This document shows positions 24,032-34,774 of a stretch of DNA of 64,000 nt, one piece after another; positions within the stretch are counted from its first letter, which is position 1, and the number at the start of each line of letters is the position of its first letter. Below the pieces are notes generated by a model. It did no database searches, was not told the DNA's origin, and saw nothing but the letters and a program-made list of their open reading frames with translations. Made by a program: the position numbers and the translations under genes. The DNA comes from Mesostigma viride (Eukaryota; Streptophyta; Mesostigmatophyceae; Mesostigmatales; Mesostigmataceae), in NCBI GenBank assembly GCA_009746045.1, contig RPFO01000213.1, forward strand, positions 12,371,063 to 12,435,062. Reading direction: 5' to 3'.

Positions 24032-27000
24032 TTCACATCCCAGCTGGATGGCAAGCCCGGCAGTCCTGGCCACTCGGACATCATGCGCCGCTTCCTGGAG
24101 CTGTCGTACAACAACGGCGAAGCCAACGGGGGACTGCATGGGGAGACGGATCGGGAGACGGTGTCGACGATGTCGGAGCATGAAGGTGGGTCCCGGGTGG
24201 GCGGGGGACTGATGATTGACAGGTTGTCTTGGTGATCGGCCACTAATCGACCCCTTCCACGGACCAATGTGAGAGCCGGAATGCAAGACGGTGCCCACGC
24301 GGTCGGAGCATACAGGTCGGTAGGTGATGGACCATGGGAAGGCCTTTTATGTATCGGCCATAGCGCTGCCACGCAAAAGTAACGTTAGCCTGAAGGTAAT
24401 AATAATAATAATAATATCGTAACCACGCTATGGTATCCAATGGCAACAGGCGCTTAGCTGGAAAAACATTAGGGGGGAGGTGTTCGCTCGTGAAAAGACA
24501 GGCTTTGGTGGTGGGGCTGACCAGCCCCTCTCGGAGGCAGATTTCCTGCAGCATCATTTCCATGGCCAAGCCCCTGTCATCCCCTGTCCCACCCGAAAAT
24601 AGCTCATCCCTTACCGGCCATCCCTTGTCCCTTATCCCTTATCCCTTATCCCTTATCCCTTATCCCTTATCCCTTATTCCTTATCCCTTATCCCTTATCC
24701 CTTATCCCTTATCCCTTATCCCTTATCCCTTATCCCTTATCCCTTATCCCTTATCCCTTATCCCTTATCCCTTATCCCTTATCCCTTATCCCTTATCCCT
24801 TATCCCTTATCCCTTATCCCTTATCCCTTATCCCTTATCCCTTATCCCTTATCCCTTATCCCTTATCCCTTATCCCTTATCCCTTATCCCTAATCCCTAA
24901 TCCCTTATCCCTTATCCCTTATCCCTTATCCCTTATCCCTTACCCCTAATCCCTTTTCCCTTGTCCCTTATCCTCAATCCCTTATCCCTCCATGAATCAG
25001 GCAACCAAGGCGAACGTATTGTTGGATGCACGCTTCTCCCCGCCTCCCTTAGTCCGCTTGCTCCTGCCCCGTGAAGGTTCTTCTTCTTGCTGCTGCAATA
25101 TCTATGCTAGTAAGATACATCATGGTTCGTGCTTTATGCCTTCCATCTTACTTTCGTCCGCTCATTTCGTCTTTCTTTCATTAATCATCATCTTGCTCTC
25201 TCATCTGTCATCAGCGCCTTCAACTTCCATATGAACGCCGAAACCTTTTTGCTTTCATCCGCGCCTTCAACTTTCCCCTTGCTGCCAAACCCTCTTCTTC
25301 TTTCATCCGCGCAGCAGAGCCGCGTTTTGTCTTCAAGATGGAGCGTCCGGCCTCGTGTGCGGTGTCGATGAGCCCACACAAGAGCCCATCCGAAAACCCC
25401 AACATCCTGAAATTCTTCTCGAGTGAGTGCCTTTATCTAGTGAGAAGTCTTCTTCTCTAGGAAGTGCCGCTCCGGCTGCCCACACTCCTCCCTCCTCCCT
25501 CCTCCCCTCCCAACGACGAAGAGATGAACACCTGTGCGCGTGGCCCAGCACCCGTCACAGAAGATGGCCGCATTCATGATGAGGCTCATGATTAGAATGC
25601 TGAAGTTGCTCCCGAGTGTGTGGTGTAGTATGTGGCGTGGTAGATGCAGGAGCCTCCCCATTCCCCCCCCCGCACACACACACACACCACTGCCATGAAA
25701 CACGGACCGTGCTTCTCCACGTTGGTCACGGATTAAGGATTCCGCAGGGACCCTCCTCCCTGCGCTAGCATACACAAAAATTTCCTTGTTCCACAGCTTT
25801 CTGAATCTTTCTCACAGCCTCCTCAGGCTCATCCTCCGTGCGCTAGCATGAACACAACTGACATTTTTTCATTGGATTGGTGACCCAGCCATATTTGGCT
25901 CGTCCCCCCTACACTGACAGATTTTCTCCTTGACAAACGATTCTGCTGCAGGCTCGTCCCCCCCTGCGCTAGCATAGAAATATGACTGACCTTGTTTCCT
26001 TGGATTGGTGGCCCAACCACATCAGGCTCATCCTCCCTGCGCGAGCTGCGCCTGAACGTGACCAAGCGGCTCGGGGGGAGCGATCCTGAGGCGCTCGAGG
26101 GAGTGCTCAAAGTAAGTCGCGACGATCCGTTCTTGCCATCGCCGTATGCTAGCTTTAGTATGCTTTGCTTAGTACCCCTAGTTATGCTTAGTAGCCCTAG
26201 TTATGCTTACTAGCCCTAGTTATTAATAGCCCTGGTTATGCTTGCCTTCTGAGTAGGTGCAGAGAGCCCGAGACACTCGTGGGGGTGCTCAGTGTAGAAG
26301 TGGGGAGTGGCTGGCAATACTTACACCCCCAGTTGCTGGAGTGTATGTTAAGATATGTAACATACCCCCCCGCTTGCTAGAATGTATGTTAAGATATGTA
26401 ACATACACCCCTGGTTGCTGGAATGTGTCTGAAGATATAAAACATATACCCCTGGTTGCTGGAATGTATGTTAAGATATATAACATACACCCCCGGTTGC
26501 TGGAATGTATATTAAGATATATAACATATACCCCCAGTTGCTGGATTGTATGTTAAGATATATACTACGTGGTACATATGTTATAGAGGTGCTTCCCTTG
26601 TTAAAATGGGCATGGACCCCGATGCGCTGTAGTGGGTGCGTGAAGTGACTGGTGGCTTTTAGTACAGATATACCCACATTTACACTGTGCCTAGCAATTG
26701 GGTATCTTTGAACCTGTAATGTGATTCCTTTGAAATTTCTTTGAAATAGCTTAGTGTAGTCGTACGAGAGAGACCGCCGCAGCCGGCTGGGACAGCTGCC
26801 GGCTTTAAGTCCCGCCGGCCGCGCGGATTTCAGGTGCTAGACAATTCAGCCACAAATATATAAGTATGGGAAATTGTGGTCCGGCTGCCTTTGGTCAGGC
26901 CGCGCACCACTAGTCCTTAGGCAGCTACCGAATGTACGACATTGCTTAAAAACCGGCGTGACATGCTAGTGACGTGACGGTCGCCACGTGTCGGTGGCCA

Positions 27001-29689
27001 TGTTTTGTGACGAAAGCACTTTGCGTGGCAAGCCCTAGCGGGCTTTGAAACTAGGAGTAGGAATAGTTCATAGCTAATGTATTTCGTAGGGAGTTTTCGA
27101 CGCAAGTCTACGTTACATGGAAAGTGAATGGCATTTGTCCTGCTCAACGGCTGTTCTGCTTGGCCGAAGGGGAATATAGCCAAATGCAGTTTGTCATCTA
27201 GGTAGTTTCTTCCACCCCCCCCCCTCACCCCCCCCACCCCTTGTTCTCTGCTGATTGGAGGCATGCACTACGTGCTGAATTGTTTTCTTATTTGGTGCCA
27301 CCTTGCCAATCATCATCGTTTCAATAAAGACTGGTGATTCTTGGGAGTGAACCGGTGTAAACAGTTTTCAGTAGTAAATTAGCCTATTGGTGTGGTCTGC
27401 TTCATGCCTCATCCCCCTTGAACTTCACCACATTATTCAACAAATTTAAGGTGCTGTCTTCCTTTTGCCTGCATGTCCTCTGCGCAGTACATCGCGTTTG
27501 TGTAAACTAGTAATATTAATATGCCCTATTCCCTATTCTAGGCTTTCTTACTTTCTGTGTTCCACGGAATATCAGATTTGGGCAGCTAGCGTTTTCACGG
27601 TTGTTGCTTTCTGACGACAATGTAAGATTGGTTGATATTAGTTAGTTTCGGCTACGTCCTCTAGGTTTGTACGTCACACTACAACCAGATTCCAGCCGTG
27701 GTCAACCTGCCTACTTCGGCGATACTAGAATATCGCGTAGGTCCGTAGGTCTAGTGGTGAGTCATCTTCTATAGATTCAGCAATATCGGACATATTGGCA
27801 CCCCTCTCCGGTAAAGAGGTTTTTCGCAGTTGGGCTGTTTGGAAACGTTAAGCAAGATGCCTTCGGATCAGGAGACTCACGCAGCCGCGAAATCATGCCA
27901 AATGTCCTATGTTCGATTCCTTGCTGGTAGCTTCTAGGCTTTCTTACTTTCTGTGTTCCGCGAAATCTCAGATTTGGGCAGCAAGCGTTTTCACGTTTGT
28001 TGCTTTCTGTCGACAATGCCATATTCCCTATCTGTTTTTACTATGGGCATCAGTACGTCGATGAGGACCGTGACAAGTTATTATATACTAGTTTTCAAAA
28101 TGCCTTACTCCTTATATTTTGCTCTTGCCCCTTCTGCAGTGCGTCGATGAGGACTGCGACACCTTATTATATACAAGTACTCAAAGTGCCTTATTCCCCC
28201 ATGCCTGCTCTCATCCCTTGCGCAGTACGTCGATGAGGACGGCGACGCGGTCACGCTAGGGTGCGACGCCGACGTCCAGGCCGCCGTGAGGGGGGCCAGG
28301 CTACACGGCGCCAAGGTGAGCATGGGCGACAACTTACTAGGATCAAAGTCATTTAGGGCACTTACTACGATGTACCGGTTGTGGTCTCAGGGAGCACAGA
28401 TCCATTGTGTGTATTGCTAAGGTGTAGACATGTCAGGATTAAGTAATTAGTTGCATGCCATGTCAGGTGTACCCATGCAGAAAGGCAGGATTCGAAAGCG
28501 CAGAAAAAGTCCATCGGTCTGTCTCCCCCCCAGCCACCCACATCCCTTACTACAGTGACCCCACATCCCTTACGACAGTGAGGCTGACAGGTACTCTCTG
28601 GATAGTTTATTGCTACATCGTGTTTGCATTTCGCATACAGAGCAGCCCAGGGCCAAAGATAGGTCCAGGGCCAAACAGAGCCGGCAAGGTGGGCTTCACA
28701 TCAACGAGGTTTGGGATTGGTCTTGAGCTTTCGAACTCTGCACTGAGGATGAGCATGAGTTATGATCAACTAGTTATACTTCATGATCATCTAGTTATAT
28801 ACTACTTGCAATCGATTTATGCATCATCGATCTTGACAATCTGGCGGACAGGATGCTTTATCTCCTTGCCACATCATCATCCTGATGCCACATCGGCCCC
28901 TTGGTTTGTTTGCTTTCACGCAGCGTGATGCCACATCAGTGTTCCCCATGGCAAAGCGCGTTATCGTGCATTTTTTTTTTGTCGAGGCTCAAAAGCTTAA
29001 ACTGTGATGCCACCTCCCCCGACTTGGTCATTTCTGCCTTTCCCCATGACTTTCCTTGCCCCTCTTGATCCCTTTCTCGTCCCCCCCCTTCTCGCCCTTG
29101 GCTTGATGATCCCAGCCCTGCCCCCCTCTTGGTAATTTCTGCCTGCGGCCTGCAGCCTGTGCTGCTGCCAACCACCGATGAATATACTTGCCTATGTATA
29201 TTAAGACTGGGTTTAGCCTGCGATGTCTTACCCCCCCCTGACTGGATCATGTCTTCCCTGCCCCATCCCCTTCCCTGCCCAATCCCCTGCCCTGCCCTGC
29301 CCTGCCCCATCCCCTGCCCTGCCCCATCCCTCGCCCCTGCCCTGCCCCATCCCCTGCCCTGCCCCATCCCTCGCCCCTGCCCTGCCCCATCCCGGTCCCC
29401 ATGACTGCTGTGCTCCGTTACACCCTTCCAATGCGAGCAGTTTGTGCTGCTGTCTCTCGACGAGAGCGCCCGGCCCAAGTCCAGTCGTGGCGCCCCCAGC
29501 AGCAGCCGCAGCCTGGTGGCCAGGGTGCTGCGGTCCCCCTGGACGTGGGGCATCGCCACCAGTGCGGGGGTGGGCGTGGGCATCTACCTGTACATGTCTC
29601 CCGAGGCGCGGCAGTCGATATCGGATAAAGTGGCCAGTGTCACGGGGCCGCTTGGGAGTGGTGGGAAGGTGAAGGCGGCCAACTCATGA
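16859..29689 (+). CDS. CBSCBSPB-type protein: four CBS domains, PB1, C-terminal membrane segment
   Basis: Thirteen exons, all in frame: 16859-17017, 17462-17594, 18991-19110, 19930-20023, 21018-21149, 21601-21667, 22675-22777, 23554-23612, 24044-24185, 25315-25422, 26026-26111, 28226-28315, 29441-29689; 513 residues. The first CBS pair spans residues 8-140 (TVIEAVREMAKKRADCVLLL, SGIMTDKDVATKLVA, KFRHLPVVDEGEVRAVLDIT). The second spans about 175-290 (ASVVEAAIMMKRCHTGAVLV, SGIVTSKDILFHVIAKG, RFLHLPVVQDGTVVTIIDVL). A PB1-like domain at about 340-430 contains YVDEDGDAVTLGCDADVQA, the acidic PB1 motif. A hydrophobic stretch at about 464-483 (WTWGIATSAGVGVGIYLY) is a tail anchor. This order matches plant CBSCBSPB proteins. 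CBS pairs bind adenine nucleotides and PB1 mediates pairing. The exon 1 donor is probably GC (see finding). Confidence 0.93.
18746..18910 (+). repeat. Two decayed copies of CBSCBSPB exon 3 start with acceptor
   Basis: The real acceptor and exon start (18988-19030, 'caggcaagttccgccacctc') recur at 18868-18888 with the same bases, continuing imperfectly through 'cgtggacaagggcgag'. A more eroded copy is at 18748-18762 ('caggtcagttccgcc'). Both lie upstream in the same intron. Confidence 0.8.
19140..19590. repeat. Interrupted minisatellite, about 30-base unit 'tgtgctctggtctagttagg'
   Basis: Five or six units at about 19175-19330, then an AT-rich stretch, then two more at about 19525-19590. It lies in the CBSCBSPB intron after exon 3. 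Confidence 0.85.
21745..21950. repeat. 10-base 'gctgaggggg' tandem repeat, intronic
   Basis: About 18 near-perfect 10-base units just after exon 6. It is bordered at 21951-21975 by a copy of the exon 6 3' edge and donor ('gacatgcgtcacgcaggtg'). Confidence 0.9.
22085..22355. repeat. 24-base minisatellite containing a CATGCAG acceptor-like motif in each unit
   Basis: About 11 copies of the unit 'ccatgcagtgcagttggccctcac' type, perfect period 24, in the intron before exon 7. Each unit carries one or two AG dinucleotides after pyrimidine-rich sequence. The encoded frames are not genes. Confidence 0.92.
22390..22545. repeat. Degenerate tandem repeat, unit 'agggacatgtctattgatta'
   Basis: Six or so degenerate copies of a 20-30-base unit directly after the 24-base minisatellite. 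Confidence 0.75.
22845..22900 (+). repeat. Decayed copy of CBSCBSPB exon 7 3' edge
   Basis: 'catgacagccgcttcctgca' followed by 'cctgctctgttttactaggg' resembles the real exon end at 22741-22785 ('catgacggccgcttcctgca'). It lies about 100 bases downstream, within the intron. Confidence 0.8.
24628..24985. repeat. 7-base (TTATCCC)n microsatellite, intronic
   Basis: About 50 units of TTATCCC with a few TAATCCC and TTTTCCC variants. It resembles a telomere-type 7-mer in length, but the unit is GGGATAA rather than the plant TTTAGGG, and it sits inside an intron. Confidence 0.92.
25745..25985 (+). repeat. Four decayed copies of CBSCBSPB exon 11 start with acceptor
   Basis: The true acceptor and exon start (26023-26047, 'caggctcatcctccctgcgc') recur at about 25745-25775, 25822-25850, 25895-25920 and 25950-25978. 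Typical remnants read 'caggctcatcctccgtgcgc' or 'caggctcgtcccccc'. The block repeats roughly every 70-80 bases upstream of the exon. Confidence 0.8.
26325..26575. repeat. Minisatellite, about 42-base unit with 'atgttaagatatataacata'
   Basis: Five or six copies containing 'ttgctggaatgtatgttaag' and 'aacatacacccc'. It lies in the CBSCBSPB intron after exon 11. Confidence 0.85.
27541..28017 (+). repeat. 82-base direct repeat pair, 395 bases apart
   Basis: 27541-27622 and 27936-28017 align over their length with few differences (both begin 'ggctttcttactttctgtgt' and end 'ctttctg-cgacaatg'). They lie in the intron before exon 12. Confidence 0.8.
28045..28170 (+). repeat. Two decayed copies of CBSCBSPB exon 12 start with acceptor
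   Basis: The real exon start (28224-28245, 'agtacgtcgatgaggacggc') recurs at about 28052-28072 ('agtacgtcgatgaggaccgt') and 28138-28158 ('agtgcgtcgatgaggactgc'). Each copy is followed by a shared 'gacaagttattatatac' type sequence, absent from the true exon. Confidence 0.85.
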
Positions 29690-31320
29690 TGTTAACAAGC
29701 GGTGCGCATGGGTGTCACTCTCGTGCTAGCGTTGGCCCTGCCAGCATGGGGCCAACACAGTGCTCCGTTCAGGGGGGTGCTGTCGCCGTGGGTGGGGATG
29801 GAAGGATGATGGGGGAGGATGGGAGAGGTTGTGCCGGCTGTTTAATATTGTTAATCAATCAGTGGTATTAAAGTTCCGTGTGGATCTGGTCGCGGTTTGG
29901 ATGTGATGGTCTGGGCTTGAGCGATGGACCGCCACACTATTGCAAGGGTTGGTTTCAACTAAGATGGAAAGTGGTCAACTTCTGCTAACATTGAGAGGGG
30001 TTGGCTAAATTACTTCGTCACCTGCACTTGGCGGCTGGACAGCCACAACGTAGGTGGTAGCCATGCTGTGATGGCACTTGACTAATTATTTGGCAAAATT
30101 ACCCAAACCGTTTGCTGTGGGGTACAAGGATCGGATGGCAGTCCAAGTGAAGGCGGCCCGTATCTCACCCTCACCGGCTGCGTGGTCGCCCTGTGATACT
30201 CAACAGGGTGCATGGTAGACGTGGCCGGCCACTGGGGGGTTTGCGCACCAGGCATGGTGGCATGGCAGCTTGGCTTTGACCACATGCTTCCATGTAAGAA
30301 ATGGCAAGGTGTAGGTTTTAGGGTCTGGTACCTTGTTGACCGCTTGTCTCATCGGTACTGCTTTGGCTCGGCTTGGGGTAGCAAAGGCATATGTGCTCAA
30401 GGAATAGCATATATGCTTGGGGAAGGTTAAGACCGTAACCATAACCAGCTGTCCTGGTGATGAATGCGGACTAAACGTTTTCGGGATTGTAACTGAATGT
30501 ACGTTTCTTGGCCCCTGCCGCCGCCGTGGCTTGTTTCGCCGTAAAGTTGTAAATATGCGAGTTCCTTCGTGAGAGGAAGGCTTGTAACTGTCAAGTGGCT
30601 GAAGGCATGGAGTGCATATTTTACTCCTGTAACAAGCAGCTAATTAAATAAAACGAGTGTGTTGATGGTGCATGGTCTTTTGTTGCAAGAAGCGTGCATG
30701 CAGTTAAATGATCGATTTGCCGAATCTTGCGCTGAACTTGTGGACACTCAACCCGCCGGCAAGATTTTTATAAAATCTGCCAAACGAGGGCGTGTGCATG
30801 CATGCTGTGTTGTTATTTATTTGTAAACACACACTAGCTTCCTTTTCGCCATCATCCATCCATGCAGGATCCTCCTGCAGACATGCAGCAACACGGCTTC
30901 CCCTGTTTTCGATCGCGCCTCTCCTCGATGTCAGACATGCAACTGCTAGCTGGCCCATGGCCCATGGCACGCCATGCGTCGATCCAAGAATGGTTGTCAC
31001 ACGCACAATAATTAGGCGCGGTATTGTAAAAGTTACGCACGTGACACGATTCCGGAGCTGTGACGACCCTCAAATCTAATTAGTGGTTTGGAAAAGGAGC
31101 TTTCCGGCTCCCAGCCCAACCCAGGAGCCCTCGCTCTTGCCCCGGCTCAGCCGCCCGGATTACCCGCTAGCTATAGCTGACTCATCGCCAAGCGCCTCGC
31201 CCGACGTCAAGATATTAACTTTGCCACGAAAATAAATGGAGTCGCTTTTACCTCAGCATCGAAAACTTTTCCCTGTTCGACTGGCAATTCCTGTCTAGGG
31301 ACAATGTACCCAGGTCATCA
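29690..31320. other. Intergenic, no gene recognised
   Basis: 3' flank of the CBSCBSPB gene. No exon-like stretch is recognised. Long frames on the minus strand (30704-31006) lack family resemblance. AT-rich 'ttaattaaataaaacg' is at about 30640. Confidence 0.5.
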
Positions 31321-31939
31321 AGTACTTATAGCAGGTAGGAACGCACGATTGTTTTGCATGCATGCTCACGGGGGAGGATTTTGATTACGGCGACAACCTG
31401 GAATATGGCTCTGCAATGCGTCAGAGACGGTTCCAGTGCCTGATTATCCTGACCAGCTTCTTTTAGTTCGACGAACGCGCCCTTATAGCAGCGCTCCGCA
31501 ACCCAGCCTCCCGCCCAGCGCCTGCAGCCACACAGGCTCCCTCCCTCAGCAACTACGGCTCGATCCGGCCCTCCCCGATCAGCAAAATGTTGAAGGATGA
31601 CATCTGCGCAGTGTAGATTGGAGGAGCACTTGATCAACCTGGCCGCTGGCCGAGAAGCTGACCTCGCTGACCACGGTGCATTGTTTATCACGCTGGAGCG
31701 GCCCAGAGTCTCTGGCAATGCATGTGGAAACCAAGGTCGCCAACAAACTTCAACCCCACCTCACGGCGCTCCACCTGCGGCGCAGGCCATTCTGAGGCGC
31801 ATAGGCAGCCCTTGTTTCTCGCCTAAATCAGGTGTGCGGCCTGCTCGTCTTGCTAGAAGCTCGACGCCGTCACCGCCCAAACCGAGTCACGTGTACATTA
31901 ATTAATTAGTTAATTACTTCATTAAAATCATGCATGCAC

Positions 31940-32643
31940 CGCCCAAACAGTTGCCCTGGCCGCGCAGGTCCCGGACGCGCAGACGGCCGCCATCGCTGCC
32001 CAGCCCATGCACCCAGCCGCCAGCTGGCATGCAGCCTCTCGCCACACTCCCACGTGGACCTACCGCGATCAGCAACCTCTTCGACCACGGATGCCGGCCG
32101 GCGCCATCGCCACAAAGCTGCGCATGCAGGAGATGCATGGAAGCCCGGCCAACGCCGCGCGGAAGCACATGCACGAGGACACCGACTGCGCCCGCCGCTG
32201 GCCGATGCCGAGTGGTGCTGCGGCGTTTCAAGCACTGGCAGCCAGGGGAGACGGTCAAGTCTCTTGAGGCAGAGTTCACTACTAGGAACAAGCTCCTTAC
32301 CTGCAGTTGACTGGAACTAGTAGACCTATGAAATATAACTGCGTGGGCATCGAGTTCCCCACTAGCTAACGGGACAAGGCGGCACCCCCACCAGTCCTGC
32401 TTACCTTCCATTCCATCGAGGATAAGCGGCTGTTCCTCTCATACCGCAAGAAGCTGCACGACCTCTCCTGGATGTTGGACGACGACCTGACCCCCGCTCA
32501 GCAGCAGCAGCGACGCGACCTCATGGCCAGAGTATATTTCCGCCATGCACAAGCACTTGACCCCAAGAAGCCCAATTAGGTGTCCTGGAGGGTCGGGGAC
32601 TTGATCGTCAACAACCAGCTGTGGAAGCCCCCTACGGGCTAGA
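31940..32643 (+). pseudogene. LINE ORF1 remnant, C-terminal domain
   Basis: The clearest part is 32410-32643: FLSYRKKLHDLSWMLDDDLT, then PAQQQQRRDL, an in-frame stop, and VSWRVGDLIVNNQLWKPPTG before the final stop. This matches the other two ORF1 copies here (37100-37346 and 38490-38720) and resembles the C-terminal domain of L1-like ORF1 RNA-binding proteins. Sequence before 32300 is broken by frameshifts and may be earlier ORF1. Confidence 0.65.
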
Positions 32644-32877
32644 CTAGCCATAATGTATATCCACACCCATCGGGCATGATGCAACCTGTCAGAATTAACA
32701 TCGACCAGCTAGCCACCCCATGCATGTGCATCTCTCATGCAGGGTAGAACGTAACCATATGCATGTTGTCTCCTTGATATGCATGCCTCTGCTCTAACCA
32801 GTAGCCAACAGACATCAGCCACTGCCTAGCTCTGTGCCTCGCCTAGCACTGCCTGTTTGCTCACGTCAAACATGCAG

Positions 32878-33025
32878 TAATGCATGCAATGATATGTAAT
32901 GCACTCACGCGGGTCATACATTGCACCCACAGGGATCGATGCCGGATCGTTTCGACGGGTCCGATTGCGCACGCACCCTTTGGCATGCAAGGGGAGCTAG
33001 GGGGGGTCTCTGCCCCCCTGCCCGG
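32878..33025 (+). mobile_element. SINE fragment, 3' end cut by LINE insertion
   Basis: Shares 'cattgcacccacag', 'gccggatcgtt', 'ttggcatg' and 'ggggtctctgccc' with the complete SINE at 36622-36867 (opposite orientation). It stops at 'gtgcactctcgattaaatt', where the LINE tail begins. Confidence 0.6.
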
Positions 33026-34745
33026 TGTGCACTCTCGATTAAATTATAACATGACTCCGTTGGGAGATCATGTAGCACATATTCCCGTGGATGGATGGAG
33101 GGGGGACAAAGCCGCGAAACCGAACTAATCTAACTCTAAGCTCATCTAATCTAATCTAATCTAGAGAACCCTACCTATTCTACTCAGCAAAGCGCCCCTT
33201 CCGCGGGGGGGGCCGGGGGGGGCTTGCCCACGGCAGGGGCGGGCGTATGAGCCTGGACAATGGTCTTCCACCTCTTCTTGTCCTGCATAGCAGTCCAAGC
33301 AAGAGAGATCCTCGAGGGAGTGAATGCGATGTTCAAACTGAGCTGCCGGCATGGGACCACTAGGTCATGCAGCCATCAACTGCTGTGGGTAGGTCATGAC
33401 ATGTTTGCCTACCTTCTTAGGAATGTCCTTGGGGCCAGCTAGGCCATGCAGCCGTCAGGATATGCCGCCCCGACTGGCCAAGCCGCTGGGGGCCGGCCAG
33501 ACCGAGGTCGGTGTCTACCTGGCTGGTGCGAGCAAGATGTCCTACGAATGCTAGCTATCCTACGTTGTCTAACTAATCTCGTCGATCCGAAATGTGAGGC
33601 ATGCCCTGGTACAAAGATTCTAAAGACCTATGCGTGGAAAACCATACATTCAGGGCCTGACGGAGCATCCTGGTTACCGTGCCATTTAGCTTGGCCGCCA
33701 GCGTGTCCGTGAGCGTCCATGCCTCGGCGGCGCCATACGTGAGCACCGTGAGGACCAGGACCTTGAGGAGCATGCGCTTGCGGTGCTCGCCGAGGTCCAC
33801 CTTCGAGTGCCAGTAGGTTTTGAGCGAACGGTGCCGGGCCCAGGCCAGGCCGATGCAGGTGTCCACATCGGCGGCGGTGTCAGGAGGCATGCTCCCCAGC
33901 AGTTTAAAACGATCACGACTGAACGGGATCGACCTCCGTCCCGTCTAGCAGCCGTGCCAGGTAGCGGCGGGCTACAGTGGAAGCCCCAATCACCATCGCC
34001 TCAGTTTTGACACTAATCTCCAACCCCACCGCCCGCGCATCCAAGCCCAGACAGTCCAGCCATGCATGGGTCTGAATGTGCTCGGGGCGCGCGATGAGGG
34101 TGGTGTCGTCCGCATAATTGGTCGGCCAGGCGGTAGCCAGTCACTGCACTAACCCCGCCATGCTCGCGCTCGTTAAGGATGTCCAAGCCAGGCTCGAACC
34201 CAGTAAAGCCGCGCACGTGCCTGGCGCATGACGTGATCCACGACAATAATGAACAGATATGGGGACAGGACACATGCAACCTTGCCACACCCCGTGGTGA
34301 AGGGGGAATGGTGGGGTGGTGCCTTCCGCAGTCCGCACTACTGCCCGTGAGCCCTCATACAGTCGACGAATGGCAGCAATAAACGCTGGTGGTACCCGAT
34401 CCAGAGCTATAGGATGGCCCAAAAGCCTCCCAGAGGACCGCATGTCAAAGGCCTTGATATAGTCAACAAAAATGAAGACTAGCGGCAAACTGTCAGGGCA
34501 AAGGCGACGCACCTCCTCCATCAACCGGCGCGCGACAAACACAGCTGGCCATGACAGTGTTACGACCACGACGGAAACCCATCATCTGAGTGAGACTCAC
34601 CCAGGTGTGGGTCCAGCGCGGCGCGGAGCCGGTGCAGCATCATGCGCATGAAGACCTTAAGCGCGGCGCTCTGGAGGCAGACACCCCGATAGTTACCGGG
34701 GTCAGCAGCAGAGCCCTTCTTGTACAGCATTAAAAATTAAAGTAT
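33026..34745 (-). mobile_element. LINE fragment A with ORF2 reverse transcriptase, frameshifted
   Basis: Minus-strand remains of an L1-like reverse transcriptase. Near 34735-34620 it reads KKGSAADPGNYRGVCLQSAA (the NYRG motif). At 34569-34141 it has VFIFVDYIKAFD and GVWQGC, the catalytic Asp and template-grip motifs. The YADD box is broken by a frameshift. At 33890-33573 it has LTYGAAEAWTLTDTLAAKL and RMLRQAL, typical of the region after the RT. The 3' end is the hairpin 'ctccgttgggag' and an AT-rich tail at about 33030-33060 (read on minus). Several stops and shifts make it dead. Confidence 0.85.
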
Positions 34746-34774
34746 TATATTATAATATGCCTCCGACGAGCTCA

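Noticed and set aside
24430-24900. 156-residue frame of repeated SLIPYPL
   Set aside because: Translation of the intronic (TTATCCC)n array.
24628-24985. Interstitial telomere
   Set aside because: The unit GGGATAA is 7 bases but differs from TTTAGGG, and it lies inside an intron between proven exons.
27746-27830. tRNA-like segment ('ggtctagtggtgagtca')
   Set aside because: No T-arm at the right distance and no acceptor pairing. At best a tRNA-derived remnant in an intron.
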